Notes under the pieces: generated by a model | The model's input: only the letters and a program-made list of their open reading frames with translations | The model's database searches: none | What the model was told of the DNA's origin: nothing | In this document: one piece after another, positions 11,998 through 24,374 of the stretch | Layout of the letters: every line of letters begins with the position of its first letter | Numbering within the stretch: the stretch's first letter is position 1 | Made by a program: the position numbers and the translations under genes | Source of the DNA: Begonia masoniana | Lineage: Eukaryota > Streptophyta > Magnoliopsida > Cucurbitales > Begoniaceae | Direction: 5' to 3' | NCBI GenBank assembly: GCA_022432975.1 | Contig: CM039502.1 | Span: 77,341,719-77,405,718, forward strand | Length of the DNA stretch: 64,000 nt

Positions 11998-12636
11998 CTA
12001 TTCCATGATAACTTTGGCACCAAGTGCTTTCATTTTTTCAATTATTTGCTCACCTTCTTCCTTTGACACTCCTTTCTTGAACACTGCTGGTGTCTTCTCT
12101 ACCAAATCCTTTGCTTCCTTCAAACCCAAATCAGTAAAACTTCTTACCTCTTTGATTACTTTAATCTTTGCAGCAGCCTCATAAGATTCCAGCTTCAGTT
12201 CAAAGACCGTCTTTTCTGGCTTTTTCTCCTCTGCCGCTGTTGATGCTTTCACTGCCATTCCGGACAATCCGGCAGCTCCTGGTTTCATGACACCCACTTC
12301 CGGCATATCCTTCATTCCCAATTTTTTCATCAAAATTGATGACAATTCAGCAACTTCTATCAGTGTAAGTCCAGATATTTCATCAACGAGCCTGAAGACA
12401 CGATTGGTTGGAGGACTTCGATGCTCTGTTGGGTCAAATGTTGATGGATCATAATCAGCTGGGAGCCTCTTTTGGTCAATCTCTTCTTCATCTTCGTCTT
12501 CTATTTTTGCCGGTTGACCAAAATGTCTAGATGGACCAAATATGCTATTGGGTTTGGGTGCAACTGAAGGGTGCACTATCGCTCTACCAAACCATCCATC
12601 TGGTAAATGATGTCTGATTCTGAGGACCAAGTTCAT
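11998..12636 (-). CDS. Mitochondrial-type ribosomal protein bL12 (L7/L12)
   Basis: An intronless 212-residue frame. Residues 1-75 form a basic then acidic leader with the plant-specific PADYDPSTFDPTEHRSPP block. A bL12 N-terminal dimerisation segment follows (ISGLTLIEVAELSSILMKKL, about 88-107), then an Ala/Pro/Lys-rich hinge with EEKKPEKTVFELKL. The C-terminal L7/L12 domain has IKVIKEVRSFTDLGLKEAKD, VEKTPAVFKKGV and ends EQIIEKMKALGAKV. The C-terminal domain recruits translation GTPases to the ribosomal stalk. The long leader with PPTNRVFRLVDE is typical of plant mitochondrial forms rather than the plastid L12; the location is therefore inferred. The start is the first Met of the conserved leader. 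CTTAG just upstream could be the acceptor of a 5' UTR intron. No defect is visible. Confidence 0.9.
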   Translation of the reverse strand: MNLVLRIRHHLPDGWFGRAIVHPSVAPKPNSIFGPSRHFGQPAKIEDEDEEEIDQKRLPADYDPSTFDPTEHRSPPTNRVFRLVDEISGLTLIEVAELSSILMKKLGMKDMPEVGVMKPGAAGLSGMAVKASTAAEEKKPEKTVFELKLESYEAAAKIKVIKEVRSFTDLGLKEAKDLVEKTPAVFKKGVSKEEGEQIIEKMKALGAKVIME

Positions 12637-13756
12637 TTCCTAAGTTTTAAATAGGTCTCCTCCCCCTGTGAGAGGCAGATTATGCACCTAAATCCATTTC
12701 AACTAAGTCAAGACAGAATTTACCCAAAAAAAATAAAAACGAAGAGTAATGTACTTCATGCTAAGGAGAAAGTATGCATAGGGCGTACCAAAATATTTAC
12801 TAATTTAAAAACGACGAATACACAAATTGAAACGCCTCATCTAGTAGTGACAAGTCGCGATAAATTTAATAAGGGTGGGCACGGGCCAAACCGTGACCTT
12901 GCGGTTCTGAATTATTGGAACAGGACTGTGAACCTGTTCGGTTCTATTTTTTTGGAAATAATATATTAAGTCCATTGAAGCTCTCCAAAGTCCTAAACAG
13001 AATGCAAAGATATGGCAACTCTGTCTACACTAAACAGATTGCATGAAATTGCGAAAATTAAAATGACATATACACAAATTGATAATTTTCCAGACCGATC
13101 AAGAAGTCAAGTGTAAGCATTTTTACCCTAATTGTTTCTCCACTCCGATAAATCCTCTTCTCAGCTCAGACACATAAAATGATCAAACCAATTTTTTTTC
13201 ATTATGCTACGAATATCAAGCAAATACCAGGCGGCAATCGGAACTCAAATCGGAAATGCAAACTCTTAAATCGAACTGAACTCAACGACGAACCTCGAGC
13301 GAGCTGAGAACCAAAATCGGAACAACGAAAACTGCACTCGACGAAGTGGTGTGAGCTACGACTCTGTCAAGTGAGAACAGAACGGAACGGCAACGGCGAC
13401 TACAAGGTAGGGCTGCGAAAAGGAGAAGACGACTCCGAGTTGGGGTGGGCAACGATAAGGCGACGAGAGACAGTGTTAGGGTGGCAGCTCGGGTTGAACA
13501 GAGAGGAGAAAAGAAACCAAGGATAGGTCAGTCGGTTGGGCTGTAGTTGGGTTTCGGGTAAATTTAAGATTTGGCAGGGTGAAATTTACCATTTGGTCCG
13601 GTTTTTTTACCTCCAAAACCGTGAACCAAATCTTATTCTGCGGTTTTGAGGGTATTCGAACCGTGCCGGTTCTTATCACTTGCAGAAACGGACCGAACCG
13701 AATAAAACTGCTCGTGCCCTTTAAAATTGAATGCAGACAAAATATATATACATAGA
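12637..13756. other. Upstream region of bL12 gene, with hAT-like inverted motifs
   Basis: No gene is seen. The first part should hold the bL12 5' UTR and promoter; a possible leader exon lies around 13220-13480 on the minus strand. Stretches around 12871-12940 and 13580-13725 are rich in GGTTCGG/CCGAACC words and have loosely inverted GGGCACG ends, as seen in non-autonomous hAT-like repeats. Bases 13752-13756 (ATAGA) are the left target-site duplication of E2. Confidence 0.4.
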
Positions 13757-15896
13757 TGTTGGTTTTCGAGGTCCCTACGCATGGCGGAATTCACTATTAT
13801 TCATAATAATAGTGACATGCGTTACCCTGTGACTTTAAAACTATTTTAAAATCATCAAAAAAACCATAAATTGGATCGTTAGTCTAAAAGAAATTATTTT
13901 TGAGAAATATGTAATTTTTCAAAATGTAAACAGTTTACATTGAGAAAAATTATTAGAATTAGATTGTGATATATTAAAAGAAAATACCTTTTTGGAGCAA
14001 CGCTTTTACTCAGATACTCCCGTCTGATCTTAACAGCTTTAACTCAGGATCAGGTATTATTCCCGAAGACTTTGATACCGTCGAGTCTTCTCTGAAGATC
14101 TTTACACTTAAATCTCCTGACGTGTGGTCGTCTCTCTTACAAGAATAACACACTCATATATTTGTGGAGAGACGTGTTCTCAACACATAAGACGTCTCTC
14201 TTCAATCTTAGAAAACGATTTTCTAAAACCGAATACGGAAAGGTCACACCTTTTCTCTCTAGGGATTTGTTTCTCGGTCGTTCACCGTCGTTCTCTTGGT
14301 TCGTTCTCATGTCAAATCACATTTGACAATTTTTATAGATCTATTTAAAATTAATTTTTTTTTAGATTTATTTTAATAAAAACTAATTTTTAAAAAATAA
14401 ATCTTATCTAATCAAATCTAATTTGATTAGAAGTTGATTTATCTAATAAATCAATTTATCAATTAATCATATAATCTAAAAACAGTTTTTAGAATATATT
14501 TATGAAAACTACTTTTCAAGATAATCTCATCTTATGAGATTCTTTAGATCTACTTTTAAATAGCAAACAAACTATAAGTCAATTGTAGATCGAATCTAAT
14601 TTAATCAGATTTTCCAGATCTACTTTTATTCAAATTTCAAAAATCTGATTTGATAGTTTGTTACATAACCACTTTAAATTTGAAGATCAAATCTCATCTG
14701 ATGAGATTCTTTAAATCTAATTCAAATCTCATCTGATGAGATTCTTCAAATCTAATTCAAATCCCTTAAAAATATCTCATCTAATGAGATATTTTATTTT
14801 GAATTCAAAATATAAAAACTATTTATATAGTTTGAATAACAATATATTCATTTGAGTGTTTATAAATGATTAATCATTATTAATCATTTATATATTTATT
14901 CTTATAACATGAAAATTAAATAGTGATATAAGATAACAGAGGGACCGATGGACCTATAGTTCTAAGCTCCAATAATATTTGTTAATTAATATAAACTCTT
15001 TATATTAAATAACACAATTATTAACTCTAGAGTAATTCCACTAAATACCTAGAGTTGCACTCTTAGAACTATAAAGTATATTTACTCAAAGTAATGTCCA
15101 TTGATATAGTCATTACATATGTATTAATCCTCCATTAAGATTCGTAATAGAGCTAGGTATAAAATCCGTTAACCTCTCATATTATATCTTTATCCTTGAC
15201 TACCATTAGTTCTTGATTGAATAATTAATTCATAACATTTATGAATTTGCGCGCTAATTATTCAATCACTGAACTAACAAACAAGGGAATCTTGTATTAT
15301 GGATTTCATTGTATCAATGTTAGCATTCCCAGCTACTCATTTAATTTATTCCCAAAATACAAGATTTATGTAATGCAACTCATACAAAACTGTATCGAGT
15401 AAATCAAAGAATAAATTAAAATGAAATAGGAGTCTACTAAATACAATGAATTAAGATCATACATATATGATCATCATTATGATAAAATTAATTGTTCTTC
15501 ATTTAACGGATATTATAAGAACAATATAATTTCATCTGGTCCAGTCCTATATAATCATATTATATAAAATACAATTACTTTATGTCACTACATATATAGT
15601 CGGGATTTGACTATACGTTCTCAACGAAGTGAACTGTATTTATGACTTTATTAATTTGAAGATCCTATACTTCAAATATAAGTCATGGACTATTGTGATT
15701 ATTTTTTTTTAAATTTAATCCCACATATATCAACATATATGTAAATTTAAAATTGCACAAATAATCAAGGATTTTCTTTGAATTTATAAAGCATATCGAA
15801 TAATGCAAACATAAAAATTAATCATAAAATTTATTTATTAATTACAGCAATAAAAATGTTCATAACATTTGCTTGTTGGGCACATTATTCCCAACA
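13757..15896 (-). repeat. E2 3' LTR
   Basis: 2,140 bp, TG...CA, bounded on the left by the ATAGA duplication and on the right by the polypurine tract. It contains repeated short palindromes of the type TCTCATCTGATGAGATTC between about 14530 and 14800. Confidence 0.93.
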
Positions 15897-15910
15897 ATCT
15901 CCCACTTGCC
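15897..15910 (-). other. E2 polypurine tract
   Basis: The minus strand reads GGCAAGTGGGAGAT, lying between the pol stop codon (15911-15913) and the 3' LTR start. Confidence 0.8.
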
Positions 15911-16834
15911 CTAAAGCAAATGAGACATGTCTCTAATTCCTATTCCTTCAAGATGTTTATCAAAACTCTTTGCAGGCAATGTCTTGGTGAAGGGATCTGC
16001 AAGATTCTCAGTGGTTGGAATCTTCAAAACGGCGACGTCTCCACGTTGCACGATCTCTCTAATCAGATAATATTTTCTTTCTATATGCTTTGATCTTTTG
16101 TGGCTTCTCGGTTCTTTAGAATTCGCCACTGCACCACTATTATCACAATAAAGTGTGAGTGGTTTATTCATATCTGGAACAACTTCCAAATCACTAAAGA
16201 ACTTGCGGAGCCAAACAGCTTCTTTAGCTGCTTCCGAAGCATCTATATACTCGGCTTCCATAGTCGAGTCAGAAACTCCTCCTTGTTTGGTACTTCTCCA
16301 AACGAAGGCTCCACCACTAAGAGTAAATACTGATCCAGATATCGACTTTCGATCATCTATATCAGATTGAAAATTAGAATCCGTATATCCTGTAGGAATC
16401 AAATCCCTACCAGAATATACTAGCATATAATTTCTCGTTCTCCTAAGATACTTGAGAATGTGCTTGACTGCTATCCAGTGATCTAATCCTGGATTAGACT
16501 GAAAACGGCTAACTATCCCTACTGCATAGCAAATGTCAGGTCTTGTGCATAACATAGCATACATCAAGCTACCAACTGCTGATGCATATGGATAGCGTCT
16601 CATATCCTCTTCCTTTTGAGGCGTGTCAGGACACTGCTTCTTAGAAAGAGTAACTCCATGACGAGAAGGTAAATTACCCTTCTTAGAGTTCTGCATTGAA
16701 TATCTGACAAGCATCTTGTCAATATACAATGCCTGAGACAAGGCTAACAACTTATTCTTGCGATCTCTAAATAGACAAATCCCAAGAATATAGCTCGCTT
16801 CTCCCAAATCTTTCATTTGGAATTGCTTAGCCAA
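15911..16834 (-). pseudogene. E2 pol, C-terminal part: end of RT plus RNase H
   Basis: A 307-residue frame beginning in the RT connection (FQMKDLGEASYILGI). It continues with the copia RNase H region (YTDSNFQSDIDDRKS, STMEAEYIDASEA, LYCDNSGAVA, HKRSKHIERKYYLI, LADPFTKTLP). It is in the same frame as the upstream RT segment and is separated from it by a single TGA stop, so this is one pol broken by a nonsense change rather than an independent gene. Confidence 0.88.
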
Positions 16835-16858
16835 CCAAGCTTTTATGTCTGATAATAA

Positions 16859-18922
16859 TCATACATTGTTCCCAATAAGTAGAATGTCATCGACATAAAG
16901 AATTAGAAAAACCACTTGCTTATCCTTAAAGAACTTGTATACACAAGACTCATCAAGACATTGCACAAATCCATAAGATTTGATCGCATCATCAAATCTC
17001 ATATTCCATGACCTGGATGCTTGCTTGAGTCCATAAATAGACCTATGCAATTTACAAACATTTTGTTTTGCATCCTGTGCTATGAAACCCTCTGGCTGCT
17101 CCATATAGATAGTTTCATCAAGATAGCCATTCAAAAAAGCTGTCTTGACGTCCATCTGCCAAATCTCATAATCATAATGAGCAGCTATGGAAAGCAGAAT
17201 AAGAATAGACTTAAGCATTGCTACTGGTGAGAAGGTTTCTTCATAGTCAATCCCTTCTTTTTGGGTATAACTCTTAGCCACCAGTCTAGCTTTGAATGTC
17301 TCTACATTCCCGTCTATTCCAAGTTTCCTCTTATAGATCCATTTACACCCAATGGGTTTTACCCCTTCTGGTAAATCTACAAGATCCCAGACTGAGTTGG
17401 AATACATAGATTTCATTTCAAGTTTCATAGCTTCAAGCCATGCATCTTTGTCAGAATCTTCCATTGCACATCTATATGTCAATGGATCATCCTTCCCATC
17501 ATCGGTGATAGCAACTTGTGCTTCACCATCATGTCGATATCGAGATGGTAGTCGTACTACCCTATCGCTACGACGAAGTGTAATGATAGGTTGACTAGAA
17601 ATAGTGGTGTTTCTTGTAACTTGTGGATCAATAACTGTTGTTGTAACCGGTCTAACCTGGTCAGAATGAATCTCTTCTAAGACAATCTTGCTATGAGGTT
17701 TGTAATTTGTTATATAGTCATGTTCAAGAAATGTGGCATTTGTCGATACAAATACCTTATTATCTTGAGGACTATAAAACAAACCTCCTCTCGTGCCTAC
17801 CGGATATCCAACAAACATGCAAACCTTAGTTCTTGGTTCCAACTTCCCAGTCTTACCTACTAGCACATGTGCTGGACAACCCGATATGCGAAAGTGTCTC
17901 AAACTAGGTTTGTGACCACTCCACAACTCTAAGGATGTTTTAGGTATAGACTTAGATGGAACTACATTAAGTATGTAGGTTGCTGTTTGTAAAGCATATC
18001 CCCAAAACGATTTTGGAAGAGAAGAATAGCTCATCATGGATCTTACCATATTAAGCAATGTTCGATTTCTTCTTTCAGCAACACCATTTTGCTGAGGTGT
18101 GCCTGGTGCTGTTAGTTGGGATACTATCCCATTTTCTAACAGATAATCCTTGAATTCACTGTCAAGGTACTCACCACATCGATCTGATCGAAGACACTTG
18201 ATTGTCTTACCTAATTTGTTCTCAACTTCAGCTTTAAAATCTTGAAACTTTCTAAAAGTTTCATACTTAAGCTGAATCAGGTAAGTATATCCATATCTTG
18301 AGTAATCATCTATGAATGTCACAAAGTACTCATAGCCACCTCTAGCCCGTGTAGATATTGGGCCACATACATCTGAATGTATCAGCTCAAGTGTTTCTTG
18401 AGCCCTTTGGCCCTTTCCAATAAAGGACCTCTTGGTCATTTTACCTTCTAGACATGATTCACAGACAGGTACAGATCCAACGGTTAGATCTTTTAAAGGA
18501 CCATCCTTAACAAGTCTGTTAATTCTATCAAGATTAATATGACCAAGTCTTAGGTGCCAAAGATATGTATCATCAGTATAAGAAATCTTTTGCTTCTTGG
18601 ATTTCGGCAATTCAACTTTGAACATTTCAGTATTCAACAGTGATGAACTTATGATGGGCCTTATCATATAAAGCCCATTTTCCATTGAGCCTGAACAAAT
18701 ATTTAAACCATTTCGAGAAATAATAACTGGATTATTATTAAAAGAAATAGCATATAATTGTTCAATTATTCGAGAAACAGAAATGAGGTTTCTAGTAAAC
18801 CCTGGAATAAAATAAATGTTTTCTAAAAACAAATATTTTGTTCTCAAAATAAATTTTGGCTTCTCCCACTGCTGAAACTGAAACAACCGCCCCGTTGCCA
18901 ACTCTGAGAGTGAACTCTCCAT
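16859..18922 (-). pseudogene. E2 pol, integrase and reverse transcriptase part
   Basis: A frame of 687 residues. It begins out of phase with the true product; homology to pol starts about residue 27 ([14 protein letters not shown]). Visible in order: the zinc-binding HHCC region with [13 protein letters not shown] and CESCLEGK; the integrase core with Asp in IHSDVCGP, Asp in [10 protein letters not shown] and Glu in [10 protein letters not shown]; then the RT with [27 protein letters not shown] and the catalytic YVDD ([12 protein letters not shown]). The catalytic residues are intact, so only the stop at the C-end and the frameshift near 18840 separate it from its neighbours. Confidence 0.9.
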
Positions 18923-19343
18923 TAGCTAGTTTCCTGTAGGAGTTTAGCATATGCAAAGAACAACAAACATGATTAGTCGCTCCTGAATCAATTATCCAGG
19001 GTGATAAATCACTTTCTACCAAACAAGATTCAGTAACTAGTAAATCAAATTTACTCTTTTTCTTTTTAAGCTCCTCGAGATACTGCTTGCAGTTTCTCTT
19101 CCGATGACCATCTATCCCACAATGGAAACATTTTCCTTTGGGCTTTAGAAGGTCTGAGCCTTTCTTGTTTGACTTGTTCTTTTTCATGAGATTCTCAACT
19201 CTTTGAGTAGGAGGACATTCCTCCATCAGTACACATTTCAAGTTGTCATGCACGAAAATGAGATTCAAATTCTTTTTCCACTTAACAAAATTGTCGCCGT
19301 CTAACTTTTCAGTCGCAAGCAAATTTATCATTAATTGAGACAT
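18792..19343 (-). pseudogene. E2 gag remnant plus protease start
   Basis: I start at Met 19343 (MSQLMINLLATEKLDG), the usual copia gag start, rather than the longer in-frame ATG at 19376. After about 40 residues (NFVKWKKNLNLIF) the frame jumps straight to the nucleocapsid zinc knuckle CFHCGIDGHRKRNC, so most of the capsid domain is deleted. The protease signature WIIDSGATNHVC (DSG catalytic triad motif) follows. The frame then diverges from pol near 18840 through a one-base shift and overlaps the integrase/RT frame. Confidence 0.85.
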
Positions 19344-20707
19344 GATGCTGTAATAAATAAATAAAATTATAATCAATTTTATGCTATGAAATTCAAAATG
19401 TTATGGCATGCTAGTATGATGCATGAACATGCTAATCACAAAAATATGTAAATGCTACTATAGCCTCGATAACATAATAAATCACCTTAGGGTAGAAATA
19501 TTATCAATTAATAAATTTCCTCAAAATACCTCATATTTTCGAAATTTATTAACTTACCGAAAATTTTGGTCAAAATATAACTAACACGTTTAATTATATT
19601 TTCATGAGTGTGACCCACTGTTTTGGATTTATGAAACTTAACTTATAGTCGCCGCCTTAGGGTCGGACAACTATAAAATACATTTCACATATCCTATCAC
19701 TAGGAGACCAACCTTGGTATTGACCTAAGTGAACACTCTCCTTAGGGAGGATGAAAATCAAAGTTATCTCGGAGCCCCACTTAGATCTCACGGTGTTGTG
19801 CCAACAGTAGAGACCATGAGATGTTACGCCTAACTTCCCGCTCCCACTCATTATTTTGAATTAGTGATTATGGAATATCAAATATTCCTTAGTATCAATA
19901 AATTAATCATATTAATTTATCAATACTTAATTATTAATCTTATAATCATATTATAAAATTAATAATTTCAAATAATCAAATTATTTGAATTTTCTAAAAT
20001 AAAATAAATTTTTAACAAATTAAAAATTATTTCATTTTTCATTCTCACATCATTCAACAAAATGAATTAATATTAGTTTTAATCAAATTAAAACTAATTT
20101 ATTTAATAAACTCTTTATTAAATAAATATGCAATTTAATATATGTTTAAATGCATGACATGTGAGAAATTTAAAATTAAACCTAAACATGCATAATCTAT
20201 ATGACATGTGAATGCATGGCAATATAACAAATTATATCAACATAAAAATAAATGAAATAGTGACCGGGTTGACCTTTGGGTATTTCTAAAATTACAACCC
20301 CAAAATTAAAATAAATATAAAACTATGATTCTAAATCTTCGTCGTCTTCGTAACTGCCTCATCCAAATGAACAGCATCAAAAATTCACAAATCAAATTTG
20401 TGAATTCATATCCGATTGGGCAACATCATCTGTTTTCGTCAATAGATCAAATCTTTGACGAAAAGTCCATCTGTGTCCTTGTAGTCTCAGATCTCCATCG
20501 CAAGATTACAAATTAGATACAAATGCATAATTAAATAAAATCCTAACCCAAACAACCGACTTAATTTCGATCACTATTTCATGCCATGCGAAACATACAT
20601 CCACAATATATATTCATAAATATATAATGCATAAAATCTAATTCTAACACATATCACAATTTACATTAAATTGTATTCTCAAAAATATTTTTAGACTAAT
20701 AAAACCT
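19344..20707 (-). other. E2 untranslated leader
   Basis: About 1.36 kb between gag and the primer-binding site, AT-rich, with no coding signature. It presumably holds the packaging signals of the element RNA. Confidence 0.6.
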
Positions 20708-20720
20708 GGCTCTGATACCA
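20708..20720 (-). other. E2 primer-binding site (tRNA-iMet type)
   Basis: The plus strand GGCTCTGATACCA is the complement of TGGTATCAGAGCC, two bases inside the 5' LTR end at 20723. Confidence 0.92.
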
Positions 20721-20722
20721 TT

Positions 20723-22862
20723 TGTTGGTTTTCGAGGTCCCTACGCATGGCGGAATTCACTATTATTCATAATAATAGTGACATGCGTTACCCTGTGACT
20801 TTAAAACTATTTTAAAATCATCAAAAAAACCATAAATTGGATCGTTAGTCTAAAAGAAATTATTTTTGAGAAATATGTAATTTTTCAAAATGTAAACAGT
20901 TTACATTGAGAAAAATTATTAGAATTAGATTGTGATATATTAAAAGAAAATACCTTTTTGGAGCAACGCTTTTACTCAGATACTCCCGTCTGATCTTAAC
21001 AGCTTTAACTCAGGATCAGGTATTATTCCCGAAGACTTTGATACCGTCGAGTCTTCTCTGAAGATCTTTACACTTAAATCTCCTGACGTGTGGTCGTCTC
21101 TCTTACAAGAATAACACACTCATATATTTGTGGAGAGACGTGTTCTCAACACATAAGACGTCTCTCTTCAATCTTAGAAAACGATTTTCTAAAACCGAAT
21201 ACGGAAAGGTCACACCTTTTCTCTCTAGGGATTTGTTTCTCGGTCGTTCACCGTCGTTCTCTTGGTTCGTTCTCATGTCAAATCACATTTGACAATTTTT
21301 ATAGATCTATTTTAAAATTAATTTTTTTTAGATTTATTTTAATAAAAACTAATTTTTAAAAAATAAATCTTATCTAATCAAATCTAATTTGATTAGAAGT
21401 TGATTTATCTAATAAATCAATTTATCAATTAATCATATAATCTAAAAACAGTTTTTAGAATATATTTATGAAAACTACTTTTCAAGATAATCTCATCTTA
21501 TGAGATTCTTTAGATCTACTTTTAAATAGCAAACAAACTATAAGTCAATTGTAGATCGAATCTAATTTAATCAGATTTTCCAGATCTACTTTTATTCAAA
21601 TTTCAAAAATCTGATTTGATAGTTTGTTACATAACCACTTTAAATTTGAAGATCAAATCTCATCTGATGAGATTCTTTAAATCTAATTCAAATCTCATCT
21701 GATGAGATTCTTCAAATCTAATTCAAATCCCTTAAAAATATCTCATCTAATGAGATATTTTATTTTGAATTCAAAATATAAAAACTATTTATATAGTTTG
21801 AATAACAATATATTCATTTGAGTGTTTATAAATGATTAATCATTATTAATCATTTATATATTTATTCTTATAATATGAAAATTAAATAGTGATATAAGAT
21901 AACAGAGGGACCGATGGACCTATAGTTCTAAGCTCCAATAATATTTGTTAATTAATATAAACTCTTTATATTAAATAACACAATTATTAACTCTAGAGTA
22001 ATTCCACTAAATACCTAGAGTTGCACTCTTAGAACTATAAAGTATATTTACTCAAAGTAATGTCCATTGATATAGTCATTACATATGTATTAATCCTCCA
22101 TTAAGATTCGTAATAGAGCTAGGTATAAAATCCGTTAACCTCTCATATTACATCTTTATCCTTGACTACCATTAGTTCTTGATTGAATAATTAATTCATA
22201 ACATTTATGAATTTGCGCGCTAATTATTCAATCCCTGAACTAACAAACAAGGGAATCTTGTATTATGGATTTCATTGTATCAATGTTAGCATTCCCAGCT
22301 ACTCATTTAATTTATTCCCAAAATACAAGATTTATGTAATGCAACTCATACAAAACTGTATCGAGTAAATCAAAGAATAAATTAAAATGAAATAGGAGTC
22401 TACTAAATACAATGAATTAAGATCATACATATATGATCATCATTATGATAAAATTAATTGTTCTTCATTTAACGGATATTATAAGAACAATATAATTTCA
22501 TCTGGTCCAGTCCTATATAATCATATTATATAAAATACAATTACTTTATGTCACTACATATATAGTCGGGATTTGACTATACGTTCTCAACGAAGTGAAC
22601 TGTATTTATGACTTTATTAATTTGAAGATCCTATACTTCAAATATAAGTCATGGACTATTGTGATTATTTTTTTTTAAATTTAATCCCACATATATCAAC
22701 ATATATGTAAATTTAAAATTGCACAAATAATCAAGGATTTTCTTTGAATTTATAAAGCATATCGAATAATGCAAACATAAAAATTAATCATAAAATTTAT
22801 TTATTAATTACAGCAATAAAAATGTTCATAACATTTGTTTATTGAGCACATTATTCCCAACA
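20723..22862 (-). repeat. E2 5' LTR
   Basis: 2,140 bp, near-identical to the 3' LTR, with the right-hand target-site duplication ATAGA at 22863-22867. Confidence 0.93.
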
Positions 22863-22867
22863 ATAGA

Positions 22868-24212
22868 CACACACATGAAAACAATGTCATGGGCTTCAAT
22901 ATTTGTAGGTGTGGAAGAATTTGATGTTTGAGTTGAACAAATGAAACATCATAAAACATATTGCATGATCGACATGGTAAGCTCATGATGAGTCGATAAA
23001 AGAATTTATCCGCGAAGCTCGTACACCAACCTAATTGTTTGACCCCCAACAAAAATTGGATAGGAGAATGAAATTGAGAGTAGGCAATGAATGTAACAAT
23101 GAACTGCGAATTTGCTCGCGCTGTCATTTGAACGTCACTCGAATGAATTATATAAGCTTGCTTGATCGTAACAAACAAAAGTCAATCAATTTGAATAGAT
23201 CCTCCTATACCGAATTTTGACTCTATAATCTTACACAAAATTATTAATTTATTGATATATTATTTTAAATTTTTATATTCTACAATAATTATTTTATTAA
23301 GCAATAAAAAACACTAAATTTATGAATGTTAAGTTAGATAATACTCTGTAACATTATTGTTTAACAAAAAATGAACAATACGGTCGCATTTTCCATAAAA
23401 CAATAACATAGTATTGTATAAATATCATTGTTGAACGTAACTCATAGATAAAATCAATCAATTGATTTTTTTTCTCTCTCACATGATCAACTTTCACCAA
23501 ATCTTTATCTTTCCTAATTGCATGATTGTTCTATCTCCTAACTAACTCCGTTGAAAAAAGTAGATTCATCTGCGGGTCTTGTATGATTGTGCTTAAATAT
23601 TTACAAATAATAATTTTAGTAATTTAAAATTATTCCTTATAATTACGTTCTTCCCTCCCGGACATACCCCAACAAAGTCCTTACGTATGCTTTGTTTTTT
23701 TAATATTATTTTTTTTAGTATTTATTTATTTTATTTGTTATTCTCCATGGGCATGGGAAATGCTTCTCTATTTTTTTTGTTTTCAATTAAAAATTAATTT
23801 CCAATATTCTTTTCAGATTTTTTTTATTTTTTTTTTTGCGGCTTTGGTTTGTACTTTTTTTACAGACTCCGACGGCAATTCTCTCCTTTTAGAGCTCGGA
23901 GCTCTTCCAGTCTGTTGTCAGTGGCCGGGTTTCTTCTCTCGTCGCCGTTGGTTTTTCAGTTTGAGTCGAATTCTTAGCTGTTTGACGGATTTCGTGTGCT
24001 TGGAATATTGCTATTGCTTCTGCTTCCTTTTAAACTTCTGTTTCTCAGTCAGCTCGCTGAGGCTGGGGCCAAGAGGGAGTCTGTAATTTTGGAGTTTTGA
24101 ATGGTGATGGTGGGTTTTGGTTCCGTTGTCGAGTTGCATATCTGCTAAAGCTTTGGAAGTGGGAAAGGGCGGGATTTTGTTATTTGTTTGGGAGGAGAAC
24201 CAGAGAGGGAAG

Positions 24213-24255
<43 letters not shown>

Positions 24256-24374
24256 CGAGGGTTTGTTGTAGTTCGGATGTACATTTGATGGTAGGTTACA
24301 GAAGTAGATGATGTCCGGAGCTCCGGCGAGCGAACGGAGAGGATGGTGGTGTTTTGCTGAATTCTTCACATGGA
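22868..24374. other. Intergenic region and leader of the PRAF-type gene
   Basis: AT-rich and without a gene up to about 23850. From about 23860 the sequence becomes more GC-balanced and pyrimidine-rich, ending in a GA microsatellite; it probably contains the transcription start and 5' UTR of the gene starting at 24375. Confidence 0.5.
24212..24252 (+). repeat. GA microsatellite in probable 5' UTR
   Basis: About 20 uninterrupted GA dinucleotides, 120 bp before the start codon. (GA)n tracts in 5' UTRs of plant genes are common and can bind GAGA/BPC-type regulators; no function is shown here. Confidence 0.85.

Larger units (their letters stand above)
13757..22862 (-). mobile_element. E2: Ty1/copia LTR retrotransposon, young but defective
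   Basis: Identical-length LTRs of 2,140 bp (13757-15896, 20723-22862; offset 6966) begin TGTTGG and end CCAACA. They are flanked by the 5-bp duplication ATAGA at 13752-13756 and 22863-22867. On the minus strand a tRNA-iMet-type primer-binding site (TGGTATCAGAGCC) follows the 5' LTR, and a purine tract precedes the 3' LTR. The protein order gag-protease-integrase-RT-RNase H is diagnostic of copia. The LTRs differ at fewer than about ten positions by eye, so insertion is recent. Nevertheless gag has lost most of its body, a frameshift lies between protease and integrase, and an in-frame stop lies in RT. Confidence 0.95.

Noticed and set aside
12871..13725. hAT-like inverted-repeat element upstream of the bL12 gene
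   Set aside because: The GGGCACG ends match only over a few bases, and no 8-bp duplication could be found; the interior may be the bL12 promoter and leader.
14124..14348. 74-residue frame in the E2 LTR, repeated at 21090
   Set aside because: Part of the LTR in both copies; no domain, and antisense to the element.
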